A stretch of DNA of 64,000 nucleotides from Lentinus brumalis (Eukaryota; Basidiomycota; Agaricomycetes; Polyporales; Polyporaceae), in NCBI GenBank assembly GCA_001792895.1, contig MARA01000005.1, positions 248,001-312,000 of the forward strand, in the 5' to 3' direction. Below, piece by piece: positions 55,043 to 64,000 of the stretch (position 1 is the first letter of the stretch; every line of letters begins with the position of its first letter). The position numbers and the translations under genes are program-made. The notes beneath the pieces are model-generated. The model saw only the letters and a program-made list of their open reading frames with translations, searched no databases and was not told the DNA's origin.

Positions 55043-57731
55043 ATGACTCGTCGGGGCAGGCAAGCACAAGCCCGTCACCGAGACTCCGCCCAGCCACTTC
55101 ACGAGGCACCGGCAGGTCGCGGTGGTCGTCGTCGCACAGCTCGCGGTGGTGGTCGTGGAGCACGGGCCGCACGCGGTGGGCGAGGAGGACACGGAGGGCT
55201 GACATCAGGGCCAAGCTCAGTCGAACCCTTCCAAGGTTTCCCTGCGGTCCCGGCGGAAGCACCCGTTCAGCAAGACCACCTCGCAGCCAGCGAAGCACCC
55301 ACCGCCCGGGAAGTACGAGCTTTACGGAGGAGCCAGCGCCAGGACGTCCACACTTCAGTCACCAACCAAGCAGGGCTTGCAGTCGAATCCTCTGCGGCTG
55401 CTAACGACCCTTCAGCGTGTCCTGAGGGACCGCGTCGCACTCCAGCCTCGTCGCTGCAGCCCCCGCTGCAGCCGCCATTGGTACCCGGGATCCTTGCTCC
55501 TCTCTGTGAGTGTTTTTACCACTTAATATCATGCTCCTCATCATCTCGAGGCGATCGCAGTCGGCACCTTTCGCGAAGAGCGGGCAGCCAGTGCCAGTGA
55601 AGAAGAGGAGTTAAGCTCTCAGGTGAGCGTGGACGATATAGATTCGTACTGTGAGTTGTAATTGCTACCCTCCACAACTTATCTCATCCTTTCATCCAAT
55701 AGATACTAGATACTCTACACCGGGCTCTCCTGCCATTGGCAGCCTGACCCTTCAAGCGGTCGAAGAGTCTTCAGAGCACGTGTCCGAGTCACAGTCTTCC
55801 TCAATGCCGGTGAGTCTCCAGCCAAGCATTGCACGTGCAACATGCCCTGACACGGCCGATTCCGACTAGGTTCAAGTTGGTTCTCTGTTGCATGTCGAGG
55901 CATCCAACCCTTTGCTCGCCGAGCTCCAACTTCAAGATACATTTCAGTCACTCCCTTCATGGGCCCGTGGAACGCACAGCGGTCCTTCGCCGGCCTTGGC
56001 CGGCAACAGGGATGCTCCTATGCTTCCGGTAGGAGAGGACGCGGAGACGACTGCTAATTCGCTCTCCACGTGGACCGCGGCTGCGTTGCGGCGTAATCCT
56101 TCCATGCATCCGAGCTCCTCGTCTCTGGCAAACGCCTTAGGGCCTGTAGCCGTGAATGACAGTCTTCGGAATGGTTCTGGGTTGCTCTCCGCCGCTCCCT
56201 CCCTATTGTTCGAACGGGACGAACGTCGTGTGACGTCTGCCCCTCCAGCTCGTCCGACTGAGCACGTCTCCACCCATGGTAAGTGGCTGACTGCACGTGC
56301 ATCGTACAACCACATCACTCACATTCTCGAGTACTATAGCAACATCTATCGAGCTACCAACCCGACCAAGCACGGCTTTGGGAACCTTTCGTCCTGTGGA
56401 GCTCAATCTTGTCCAGCACAACCGTTCTGTCGTGCAAAGAGTCAGTGCTTGTTTCTAGATTCCCAGTTTTGATTACTGATCATCGTTCATGTTAGTTCGT
56501 GTCTCATTCCCCTCCGCATGGCCTGATGGTGGTCTCCAGGGATGGTAGTGCCGGGCCTGGACCTGAGAGTCTTCGTGGGGCCAATGTTTCATTCCATGAC
56601 ACTAGTGAAGGTACGTCTTGCACGCTAAGGTATGCATGTGTTGAACCCATGCTGATGTTACTGGCAGGTTATGGCTATGCGTTGCCGCACAATGTCGACG
56701 ATCCCATGACGGGACTGTGGCTGGAGGAAGAGCTCAACGTGACTATGCCCATGGTAGTCCCTGCTCCCGTCGTTGTGACTCCAGCTCCCGTCGCCGCACC
56801 AGCTCCCGTCGCCGCACCAGCTCCCGTCGCCGCACCAGCTCCCGTCGCCGCACCAGCTCCCGTCGTCACACCAGCTCCCGTCGCCACACCAGCTCCCGTC
56901 GCCACACCAGCTCCCGTCGCCACACCAGCTCCCGTCGTCGCACCAGCTCCCGTCGTCGCACCAGCTCCCGTCGTCGCACCAGCTCCCGTCTTCGTGCCGG
57001 CTCCCGTCGCCGCGCTTGCCGTGGCACCCAACCTTGCCGCTGCCCCGCACGCTGACAATGACGAACGTGTTTGGGACTATCTTCAAATTCGGTTCGGTCG
57101 TCGCTTCCAGGAGCTCGATATGCTCTATCAAACTCCCCGCCCCTATGGTGGCGCATACACGAAGCTCGTTCATGTCAAGCTCCTTGCTAGCACACTCCGC
57201 GACCTGGGCATCGGCAATGGCCAAGGCGAGAGGCGTCATACATCTGTGACATTTGAAGGTAGTGATCTGACAATTGAGCTGCCCGACGTCCTGGACGCTT
57301 TCAACACCAAGGAGTCGTCATTCAATCCTGTGCGGTCTAGACTCGGGCTATGTCATCGTACATACCTATGGATGCAGGAGCACAGGCCGTCTTGGGACAA
57401 CCAGACCGCAGGCAGCTCCAAGGATCGCGACTTGTACGATGCTCTGACAGTCTTCTTCCGTCCCGAGCGTCTCCCTCCCATGGTGAAGATTAGAACTACC
57501 GCTGCCCCGAACGCAACTGCAGAGAACGCGTCAGGTGCCGCTGGCGAGCCCCAAACGCACGCGGTCTCTGCCACAGACAATATCATCCATGAGCCACTCA
57601 TGCTCGTAGGTGCAGTGCAGAGAGCTAGGTCGTGGGGAGTGAGGGCCATTGTACGAGAATGTAGTGACTTCCTAATGGCTCGCGGCATGGTGCATTCGTC
57701 GACCAATCCTGCTCCTCCTCTTTATGATTAG
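55043..57731 (+). CDS. 782-aa hypothetical protein with RG-rich N-terminus and PAPV hexapeptide array
   Basis: Seven exons keep phase throughout: 55043-55505, 55561-55650, 55703-55809, 55870-56278, 56340-56440, 56496-56610 and 56668-57731. The N-terminus is Arg/Gly-rich (GRGGRRRTARGGGRGARAAR), as in RNA-binding proteins. A low-complexity middle follows. Then comes an array of 14 PAPV units, almost all spaced by six residues (56759-57008). The C-terminal part looks globular: NDERVWDYLQIRFGRRFQEL, YTKLVHVKLLASTLRDLGIG, VTFEGSDLTIELPDVLDAFN, SRLGLCHRTYLWMQEHRPSW and VGAVQRARSWGVRAIVRECS. No family is recognised. The proline array probably acts as a stiff linker. Confidence 0.65.
56759..57008 (+). 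repeat. 18-bp coding minisatellite (PAPVxx)
   Basis: The unit CCAGCTCCCGTCGCCGCA and variants are repeated in frame and encode 14 PAPV units. Variants are grouped in blocks (four VAA, then VVT, three VAT, three VVA, one VFV), which is what successive local slippage or unequal exchange produces. Confidence 0.85.
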
Positions 57732-60406
57732 ACTTCACTTGCATTCATCGAGCCTTTACGCGTCTCCGTCCTCTCTCTACGAGCGAACCTCGAACCCCAA
57801 GCTTACCAGTCTCATATAATTGCACCTGTACTGCTCACCTGTTCTCTTGCCTGGCATTCCGAGGTCACATAGTCGTACTACTAGTACCACTGGGCTTAGT
57901 CTTTGATTGAGCGAGCTTGACAATTACCCCTCGGTTTCTTACTGATTCATTTCGTGCATACAGTCCACATTCCTACACCGGTAGTATATTATCAGAGTTG
58001 TCGGTATAATGTGCACCTAGACCCCTAAATCGTGTCACCGCTGGCTTTGAAGGAGTGATTCATTAGTGACCAGGTTAGCAGAAGTACGCTCCTGCGTGCG
58101 ATGATATGAGCAATGGCAGTGACTACAGAGAGTCATAGCTACGTACCTTATACTGATTCATTACAGAAGAAGAAGACAGTTCAGTCAATAGCGAGCACGA
58201 CGACCTCGGACTCACCAGGAACGCGCAGGACGAGCCGGCGAGACAGCCCCAAACTTGCCACTCGACGATCTGACCTGGGTATGGCCAGCCTGGGAGACGG
58301 CTGCGGGCCACAGTGAGTCTGCGTGCATCACTGCCAGCGAGAACGACACTACTCACCATAGCATACTCAGTTGTACTCGGGTCGTGCACGAGCGTGTGAC
58401 CTGGGATCAAGTAGGGTCAGCCAGCCAGACTCTCGCACAACGCGTCTGGAAGATGACTCACCGGGAACGCGCTTGAGGTGCGCGCGATCCTAGGACGTTG
58501 GCGAGCTGGAGGACATAAGCTCGGACTCAGCTCCGCAAGTTCCGAGCCGGTTTAGTATCGGTATTCACTGTGAGACAGCTGGCGAATCCTCGTCCGCATC
58601 GTCGACGTGAACTTGATGTTACCCATTAGGCAGGGCTTGAGGCGTCGTGTTGTCGCTGCCCGCAAGCAGTGACCTGGGAGATTCAGTCAGTGGTTGGCGA
58701 CGAGCACGGATGTGCCCGGAAGGCAACTCACCGCGAATGCGTCTGACAGCTCGGGGATCTGACGCACGATGCTCGAGCTGGTCCTGCGAGGACTGCTCAC
58801 CGCGAGCCCGGACGTCCAAGCGTCACGGGCGTGGCTTCTCGGAGACTGCGATCTGATAAAGGAGACGATTAGGTACAGACACGACACCACGACCTCGGAT
58901 GCACCGGGAACGTGTCGGACGAGCACGAGCGACGGGCTCGGATTTGCCACTCGAAGATGCGACCGTGCAGACGTCCGCGTGGACGTGGCAACACACGGGC
59001 GAAGACGGCGTAACGGGGCTGGGCCGGAGACGGCTTCGGGCCATGGTCAGTCCGCATGCAGTACTGCCAACGAGAAGAACACTACTCACTTTTGATTAGT
59101 CGTACTGCGATCGTGCAGTGGCCGCTCTACACGGGAGTAGCGATCTGGAGCAACAAGTGCGGTCAGCAAGAGAATCTCACACGACAGGAAGAGGACGGCC
59201 GGTCTGGAAGGCGACTCACCGGGACGCAACCGACGTGCGCGCGAGCCGGAGCAGACGGACTGGAACTGGGTTCCGCAAGAGCCTGTAGAGATCCGTGTGA
59301 ATGATCTGGGACAGTCAGCGCACGCAGAGCATGAGAACGTACCGCGGCTAGGTGGTGAGTCCTCGAGTCCTCGTGCAGTACTCTCCTGCGTGAAAGTGCA
59401 TGCTTATCGTGCGGCAGGGCTTCAAGGCCGCGACTTCGTGTCGTGCGCGCTGGCAGCTGCTCTGCTGGGATGTTCAGTCGGTGTTCGGCAACGAGCACGG
59501 ATGGCCTGGAAAGCATATCACCTGGAAGGCGTCCGACGCGCATGGGACTCAACGCACAATGCGCGAGCTGGAGGGCTAGGCGACAGCGAGGTGGGTGGGT
59601 GGTAATGTGGGGGAGGGAGAGTGCCGGGAGCAGGACGCTGACGGCGCAGAACCGGCTGATACCGCCTTCGCTCTACGTCCGCTGGCATGTCACCGAGGAC
59701 CGGGAGGAGAGTAGTACGTACCACGCATAAGTATCCGTCCTCGGCACGGTCACGCTCGAGCGTCGCGCCGTCCCTTCCTCAGGCAGGGTCCCTGCATACC
59801 ACGCCTGGTGCAGAATCGGTGGGATGGGGGTCTGCAGTAGTTCACAGCAAGGCTCCGAGTCTCGACGTTGCCTTGAGAGTTTGCGTTGACAGAGCTTGAG
59901 AGTGAATCAAATGTCAGAGGAGCGCACCCTGGTAGTATGTGTTACTGCTGCGAGGGAGTCGCGTCTGGCAGCGGCGTGGAATATCCTGGACGAGTCAGAG
60001 AAGGTCGGAGAGGAGACAAGTACGAACTGAGCGCTGAGCAGCACTGCGGACGTGACAATAGCCGCTCAAGTAAGTGATTTGCAGGTCTTGCATACAAACT
60101 GAATGGCTAGGTCGTGCCACCTAAAAACAATTTCTGTAGCTAGATTACAGCTGTTACGACCTCTTTTGAGCATAAAAGCCGGAGGTTTGTGCATGAGTTG
60201 TTCGTTAACAATTGCATGTCTGAATCGAGTGGGGATATCAGATGGGCGTCAGTGGCAGTCACAGCTTGTGACAGATCGTCCGCCCAGGTCCGCCCGCGCG
60301 ACGCGCCGCCGCGTCCGCGTCCCGACTCCTGTCGACCACTGTGTACTTACGTTCAACGTTCAACGTCCAATTCTGGACTGCGCGCTGCGACTGAGATACG
60401 ACGACC
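57732..60406. other. 2.7-kb region without a supported gene
   Basis: Contains degenerate repeated modules (58.19-59.61 kb, separate entry). The remainder (57.73-58.1 and 59.6-60.4 kb) shows only short frames; the last part should carry the promoter of the gene at 60407. Confidence 0.4.
58190..59610. repeat. degenerate repeated modules
   Basis: A module beginning CACGAC.ACCTCGGA.TCACC and passing CTTGCCACTCGA.GAT, GGAGACGGCT.CGGGCCA and TGCCA.CGAGAA..ACACTACTCAC is present at 58,197-58,370 and 58,885-59,092. A second motif with GGAAGGCGACTCACCG.GAACGCG near GCTGGAGG recurs at about 58.45, 58.72, 59.2 and 59.5 kb. Similarity is roughly three quarters. These look like old tandem duplications. 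Confidence 0.5.
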
Positions 60407-62582
60407 ATGCCAGAAATTGACGTACTCAAGGCGATTGAACGAAACCTGCGCACCTTGATAGATGGATATCCAAAGAAAAATGACGGACTAATGCTACAAG
60501 GTGGGTAGGGCCTCGTCTGGCCTCGTTTGCAGGCAAACTGATAGTGAGTCTGGGTTACTGTATGTGCAGGACACTGGAAATTCTTTTTCAGGTGTCACGC
60601 GGTTGGAACGAAGACCAAAAGCTACGATACTCTGACTTGGATGTCCTTCGGCTACGATCCTGCCTTGGAAGAGTCCGCGGATGGTGAACTTAAGGAGGAC
60701 CTGAAGCCTGATCCCTTCGACGCAGATCGTGTCAAGTCGAGGGCGTGGAAGAAGTACGCACCCCTATTGCGTCCCCTGGCGGATGGTCCCGTGTCCGTCG
60801 CGTCAAGAGGCAAAGAGGTGGTGGTTGCAGCAGGATTCGTGAGTTGAGCCCTATAATGTTGATATTAAAGCTCATTTCAGCCCGTCTATGTGCCACCTTG
60901 CAGCATGCCGTTCGCATCCACCTGGGCCTTGAAGCCTCGGTGTTCGTCGTGCCTCTTGCCGACTTCTACGACCTCACGGAGCGCTGTAGACCCGGGCCCA
61001 ACAAGAACAAAGCGAAAGCAAAGCGGTTGAGGTCCTTCGTGCTACCTTCACACTTTGTAGTGCCAGGTTCCCCTGCGTCACTCGATTCAAGCGAGCGGTA
61101 TATCAACATTTTCGCCGCGGTTATCTGTCAAGATTGCGCCATAATTATCACGGATTTCTCCCGCCTTGTCCGACTTCATGTCATGAGTCGCCCTTGCTTA
61201 TGGATGGAAGCGGACCTCAAAGTTGGATCCCAGGTCTGCACCGCTCTGCGTCTCCTTCACATGCATGCTCACAGGTTCATAGTTCTGGCCGATGCTCTGG
61301 GACGAAGATCACGGTCCCGACTGGGCAACTGAAACCGACGAGGCTATCGAACGCGCAGCGGCATGGAGAAGCGAGATCGTCACTCATCCCGATGGGCGTG
61401 CAGCCCAGCTGCCGCTAATCGTCTCCCTCTACCTCATGCAGACAGTCTTCAACGGGCTAGGCAAGCACACCGCGAACGACCTGCTACACCTTCTTGGACT
61501 ATGGCCAGGTATGCCGACGATAGATCTGTGCTCCGACGCAGCAGCTTTCGACCGCTTCTTGCGCGTCCTCGTCGGTTACATGGCCCTCTGGACATCGGAA
61601 CACTTCCTCCAGGTTGTAGCTCCGCCCGCGAACCATCCCAATCCCTTCGCTTTCAACTACAGATCTCACCGCAACTATATAGGTCGTTACGTCCACGTCT
61701 ATCGGAAGAGATTCGTCAATGTTAGCCCTCAGTTCTACAACGAGCTTGTATCTTCAGGTTTGTTAGATCCTTCTCACACCATAGGTCAGTAGTCGTCTAA
61801 CTTGACCTCTATCTGCGTACTGATGTGTACTACAGGTGACGAGGTTGGAAGCTCTTCCTTCAAGCTCACCGACCTCTCTTACAAGATCCTGCCTGTGTAC
61901 TTCTACAAGAGTGGATCTGTGAAATTTTACTCTGTCATCCGAGCTCGCCGACCGGAGTCGTGGAGATACGCGTTGAACGAGCAGTTGGTGGGCAGCACAG
62001 GCGACGTTCTGACCATCACTAGGCTGATACTGAGAGTTTCAAGGTCCTTGCTTCAGATATGCGACGTCTGGCGAACAATACGACCGTGGGTGTGGCGTCA
62101 TTCAGAGAGATGGTTGAGAACGTTCAAGACGTCAATGCGAAGTGGAAGCCTGGTCGGAAGAAAACGGTGAGTAGATCCGAGTGTCAGTGACACCTCTGAG
62201 ACTGAGTGTGAGTACTCATATATTGCAGCATCGCACAGGAAATCCTGGGCGGCCGTATAAAGATCCGCGCAAGAAGGATCTACAGAAAGCGCTGCAGGTT
62301 GTGTCAGGATACACGTACCGCATCCGGGCTCAGTTGCGCCAATTAGAAGACTGCGAGTACTCGTACGACGCCGAGGATAGCGACGCAATCCCTGACGAAG
62401 ACGAGGAGGACATCGGAGATGGGGACTCTGAAGGGTCCGAGTCAGATACTCCCTTGGCTCGGGTTGTCTTGAAGAAGCGCAAGCTCACAGGACATTGCGA
62501 GTTCCCCGCTCACACTGCAACGTCTGCTGGACGAGTCACCAGATCAAGGACTCGTGCAGCGACCCATCACAAGTCGACGTAG
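60407..62582 (+). CDS. 614-aa hypothetical protein with charged C-terminal tail
   Basis: Exons are 60407-60500, 60570-60838, 60904-61233, 61283-61784, 61836-61987, 62023-62166 and 62229-62582, with every phase consistent; the intron 61988-62022 is 35 nt. It reads MPEIDVLKAIERNLRTLIDG, WKFFFRCHAVGTKTKSYDTL, AVRIHLGLEASVFVVPLADF, IFAAVICQDCAIIITDFSRL, PLIVSLYLMQTVFNGLGKHT, FNYRSHRNYIGRYVHVYRKR and FKLTDLSYKILPVYFYKSGS. The C-terminus has a basic helix (YKDPRKKDLQKALQVVSGYT), an acidic run (DAIPDEDEEDIGDGDSEGSE) and RVTRSRTRAATHHKST, which suggests a nuclear protein. I do not recognise a family. The well-formed structure argues for a functional gene. Confidence 0.65.
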
Positions 62583-62890
62583 TACTTACTGTGTTTGGAC
62601 TTCTCAAATACAAGTGTTAATCTGTACCATCTGCGTTCATCAGAAACCTTCATACATGTGTGCATCGAGAACGTCTTCGAACGTGAACATCGAGAAGTCT
62701 AAAACGCGAACATCGAGCGCATATGCCTACTACCAAATCCCTCAAAGACGATGATGACGATACCGACGCGGAAGAGGATCGGCTGACCAGTGACGAGGAG
62801 ATCTACGCCAAGAGCATTGTACTCAATGACATTGCAGCTACAACTGATACATGCAGACAGATCACGCTGACATAGCCGCGACGGAGATGC
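62583..62890. other. convergent intergenic gap
   Basis: A 308-bp A/T-richer gap between convergent genes is expected to hold both 3' ends. No repeat is seen. Confidence 0.35.
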
Positions 62891-64000
62891 TCAAGCCTGA
62901 TTGAACGAGTTCGGTTCCATCACCGAGCCATGGAACCAAGCCTGGAATGTCGGATACGGGTGCGGTTCACGGAGGAGGTTGCGAAGACCTTCTTCTATCC
63001 GAACACTGCAGTGGGAGAAGCAGGAATGAATGTTTAACTGTTTGTGAATGAGCAACTAGTTGGTGTGAACGATCGAGAACGAGACCTACCGGACCAGGTG
63101 TGGGCACAGGAACACCGTCAGGTAACTCCTCGCAGTTGCCAGCATGCTTGATGAAGAACTGACAGACAAGTCAACTCGACGATCACCGCATAGTTGCTGT
63201 GGTAAGCTTACCTTGATCTTGAACTTGGGATCCATCGGCACAAGATCAGAACCAGTCATCGTGTGCAGGAACAGACGTGCGCGAAGGAGGGGATCATCGG
63301 CCTCATCCTGGAACCGCTCTTCCCCGACTAGACGTCGGACCTCCGGATGGTCAGGGTGACCGACACCGTTCAGGTAGAACTCGATCCGTTGTGCGAACTC
63401 AGTCTCGAAGATGAGATCACGGGCACCACGGGAGAGCATGCCAGACGAAGACTCCTCTTCTTCCGCGATCCTGTCGCGATCGAGGTTGGAACGGAACTCG
63501 AGGTGGTCGAGAATCGTCTGAACGTCAGTGAGGCGCTGATTGAACAAAGCCCCTAGATAGTCCCGACATCTGTGCTCGAACATCTGCGATGCGTCAGTTT
63601 CGCTACTAACGGAGGCCGATGAATGACTCACCCTCGCAAGAGACCATCCGGGTGCAAGACCGACGGAGAACCCATCTTCAAATGCCTTCAGGTCGACGTA
63701 CGCGGAGACGTTCGGCGCGCCAAGAGTAGCGGTAGAAACAATAGATGCCTCGATGGAGGAAACTGCTGCCGGCGAGAGGACTCCATGGACGGTGCCGGGC
63801 TAGCAGGCAAAACGTCAGCTCAGGGCCTGGGACTGCGCAGAACATACATACATCAATCTGGCCCGCAGATATCAAAGCCATGACATTCATGTCGTCCGTC
63901 GGAAAAGGCGCAGCACGGTCATATGCTGTCCAGGGGACGAGGCTCCGAAACATATCCCCGTCGAGGTGCTGCATGAATGCCGGATCAACAATACATGCCT
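62891..64000 (-). CDS. hypothetical protein, C-terminal part (gene runs off the right edge)
   Basis: Phase-consistent exons are complement of 62891-62994, 63086-63158, 63212-63583, 63632-63799 and 63852 to beyond 64000. Readable segments are FMQHLDGDMFRSLVPWTAYD, AAVSSIEASIVSTATLGAPN, YVDLKAFEDGFSVGLAPGWS, MFEHRCRDYLGALFNQRLTD, FAQRIEFYLNGVGHPDHPEV, EADDPLLRARLFLHTMTGSD and, at the end, EEGLRNLLREPHPYPTFQAW before a TGA at 62891. The last intron uses the GTCTCG donor after VPTPGPV and is less certain. I do not recognise the family; the 5' end is outside the window. Confidence 0.55.

Noticed and set aside
56658..57239. 193-codon minus-strand frame through the PAPV array with a regular WCDDGS-type repeat.
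   Set aside because: It is the antisense of an 18-bp coding repeat; the plus-strand gene has seven phase-consistent exons.
1..64000. CRISPR arrays, bacterial operons, Shine-Dalgarno sites and rho-independent terminators.
   Set aside because: Spliceosomal introns throughout show that this is eukaryotic nuclear DNA. No regularly spaced direct-repeat/spacer array exists; the 10-bp and GGTCGGCCGG arrays are of a different kind.

Overview
This window is eukaryotic and almost certainly comes from a basidiomycete fungus, probably a wood-decay agaricomycete of the polypore type. Genes on both strands are cut by many GT-AG introns of about 50-60 nt with frame-consistent phases. The gene content (F-box/LRR-like and MYND zinc-finger families, a SEACAT/GATOR2 WDR24 subunit, a secreted type-B carboxylesterase, MULE/Ulp1 and integrase-type mobile elements) fits that group. 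The species call is inference. Every exon model below was built by eye from splice signals, reading phase and comparison between paralogues inside the window. No search was run.

Left third (0-22.5 kb) is gene-bearing. Two F-box-like paralogues lie tail to tail (0.65-4.63 kb). A MYND-finger family has two intact members (6.6-8.1 kb plus; 14.7-16.1 kb minus), two frameshifted members (5.0-6.3 and 20.3-21.4 kb) and two relics (16.4 and 21.5 kb). Between them sit two conserved housekeeping genes, a 13-exon WDR24/Rtc1 (Sea2) gene (8.2-12.5 kb, minus) and a PX-domain gene (13.4-14.2 kb) that has a decayed partial copy just downstream. A 13-exon type-B carboxylesterase with a readable catalytic triad fills 17.4-19.8 kb.

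Middle (22.5-47.3 kb) is repeat- and transposon-rich. It is bracketed by two nearly identical inverted copies of an approximately 370-bp repeat built from a GGTCGGCCGG motif. Inside are a 2.5-kb apparently non-coding element between perfect 109-bp inverted arms with clusters of a CTCGGCGAG palindrome near both ends; a MULE-type transposase region with AT-hook, DDE, SWIM finger and two Ulp1-like peptidase domains (27.8-35.7 kb, minus); an F-box/LRR-like gene (36.9-38.5 kb); and a tandem trio of paralogous F-box-like genes of unknown function (39.5-44.2 kb).

Right part (47.3-64 kb) starts with an integrase-type DDE transposase gene preceded by an unusual 10-bp-periodic repeat array. It continues with multi-exon genes that I do not recognise (a Cys-cluster protein, two tandem paralogues, a 782-aa protein with a hexapeptide array, a 614-aa protein and a partial gene running off the right edge). 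A stretch of degenerate repeated modules lies at 58-59.6 kb.

A window-wide oddity is that six otherwise convincing coding regions are broken by exactly one missing base, mostly in short homopolymer runs. This points to residual assembly error at least as much as to gene decay, so 'pseudogene' calls should be read with that in mind.
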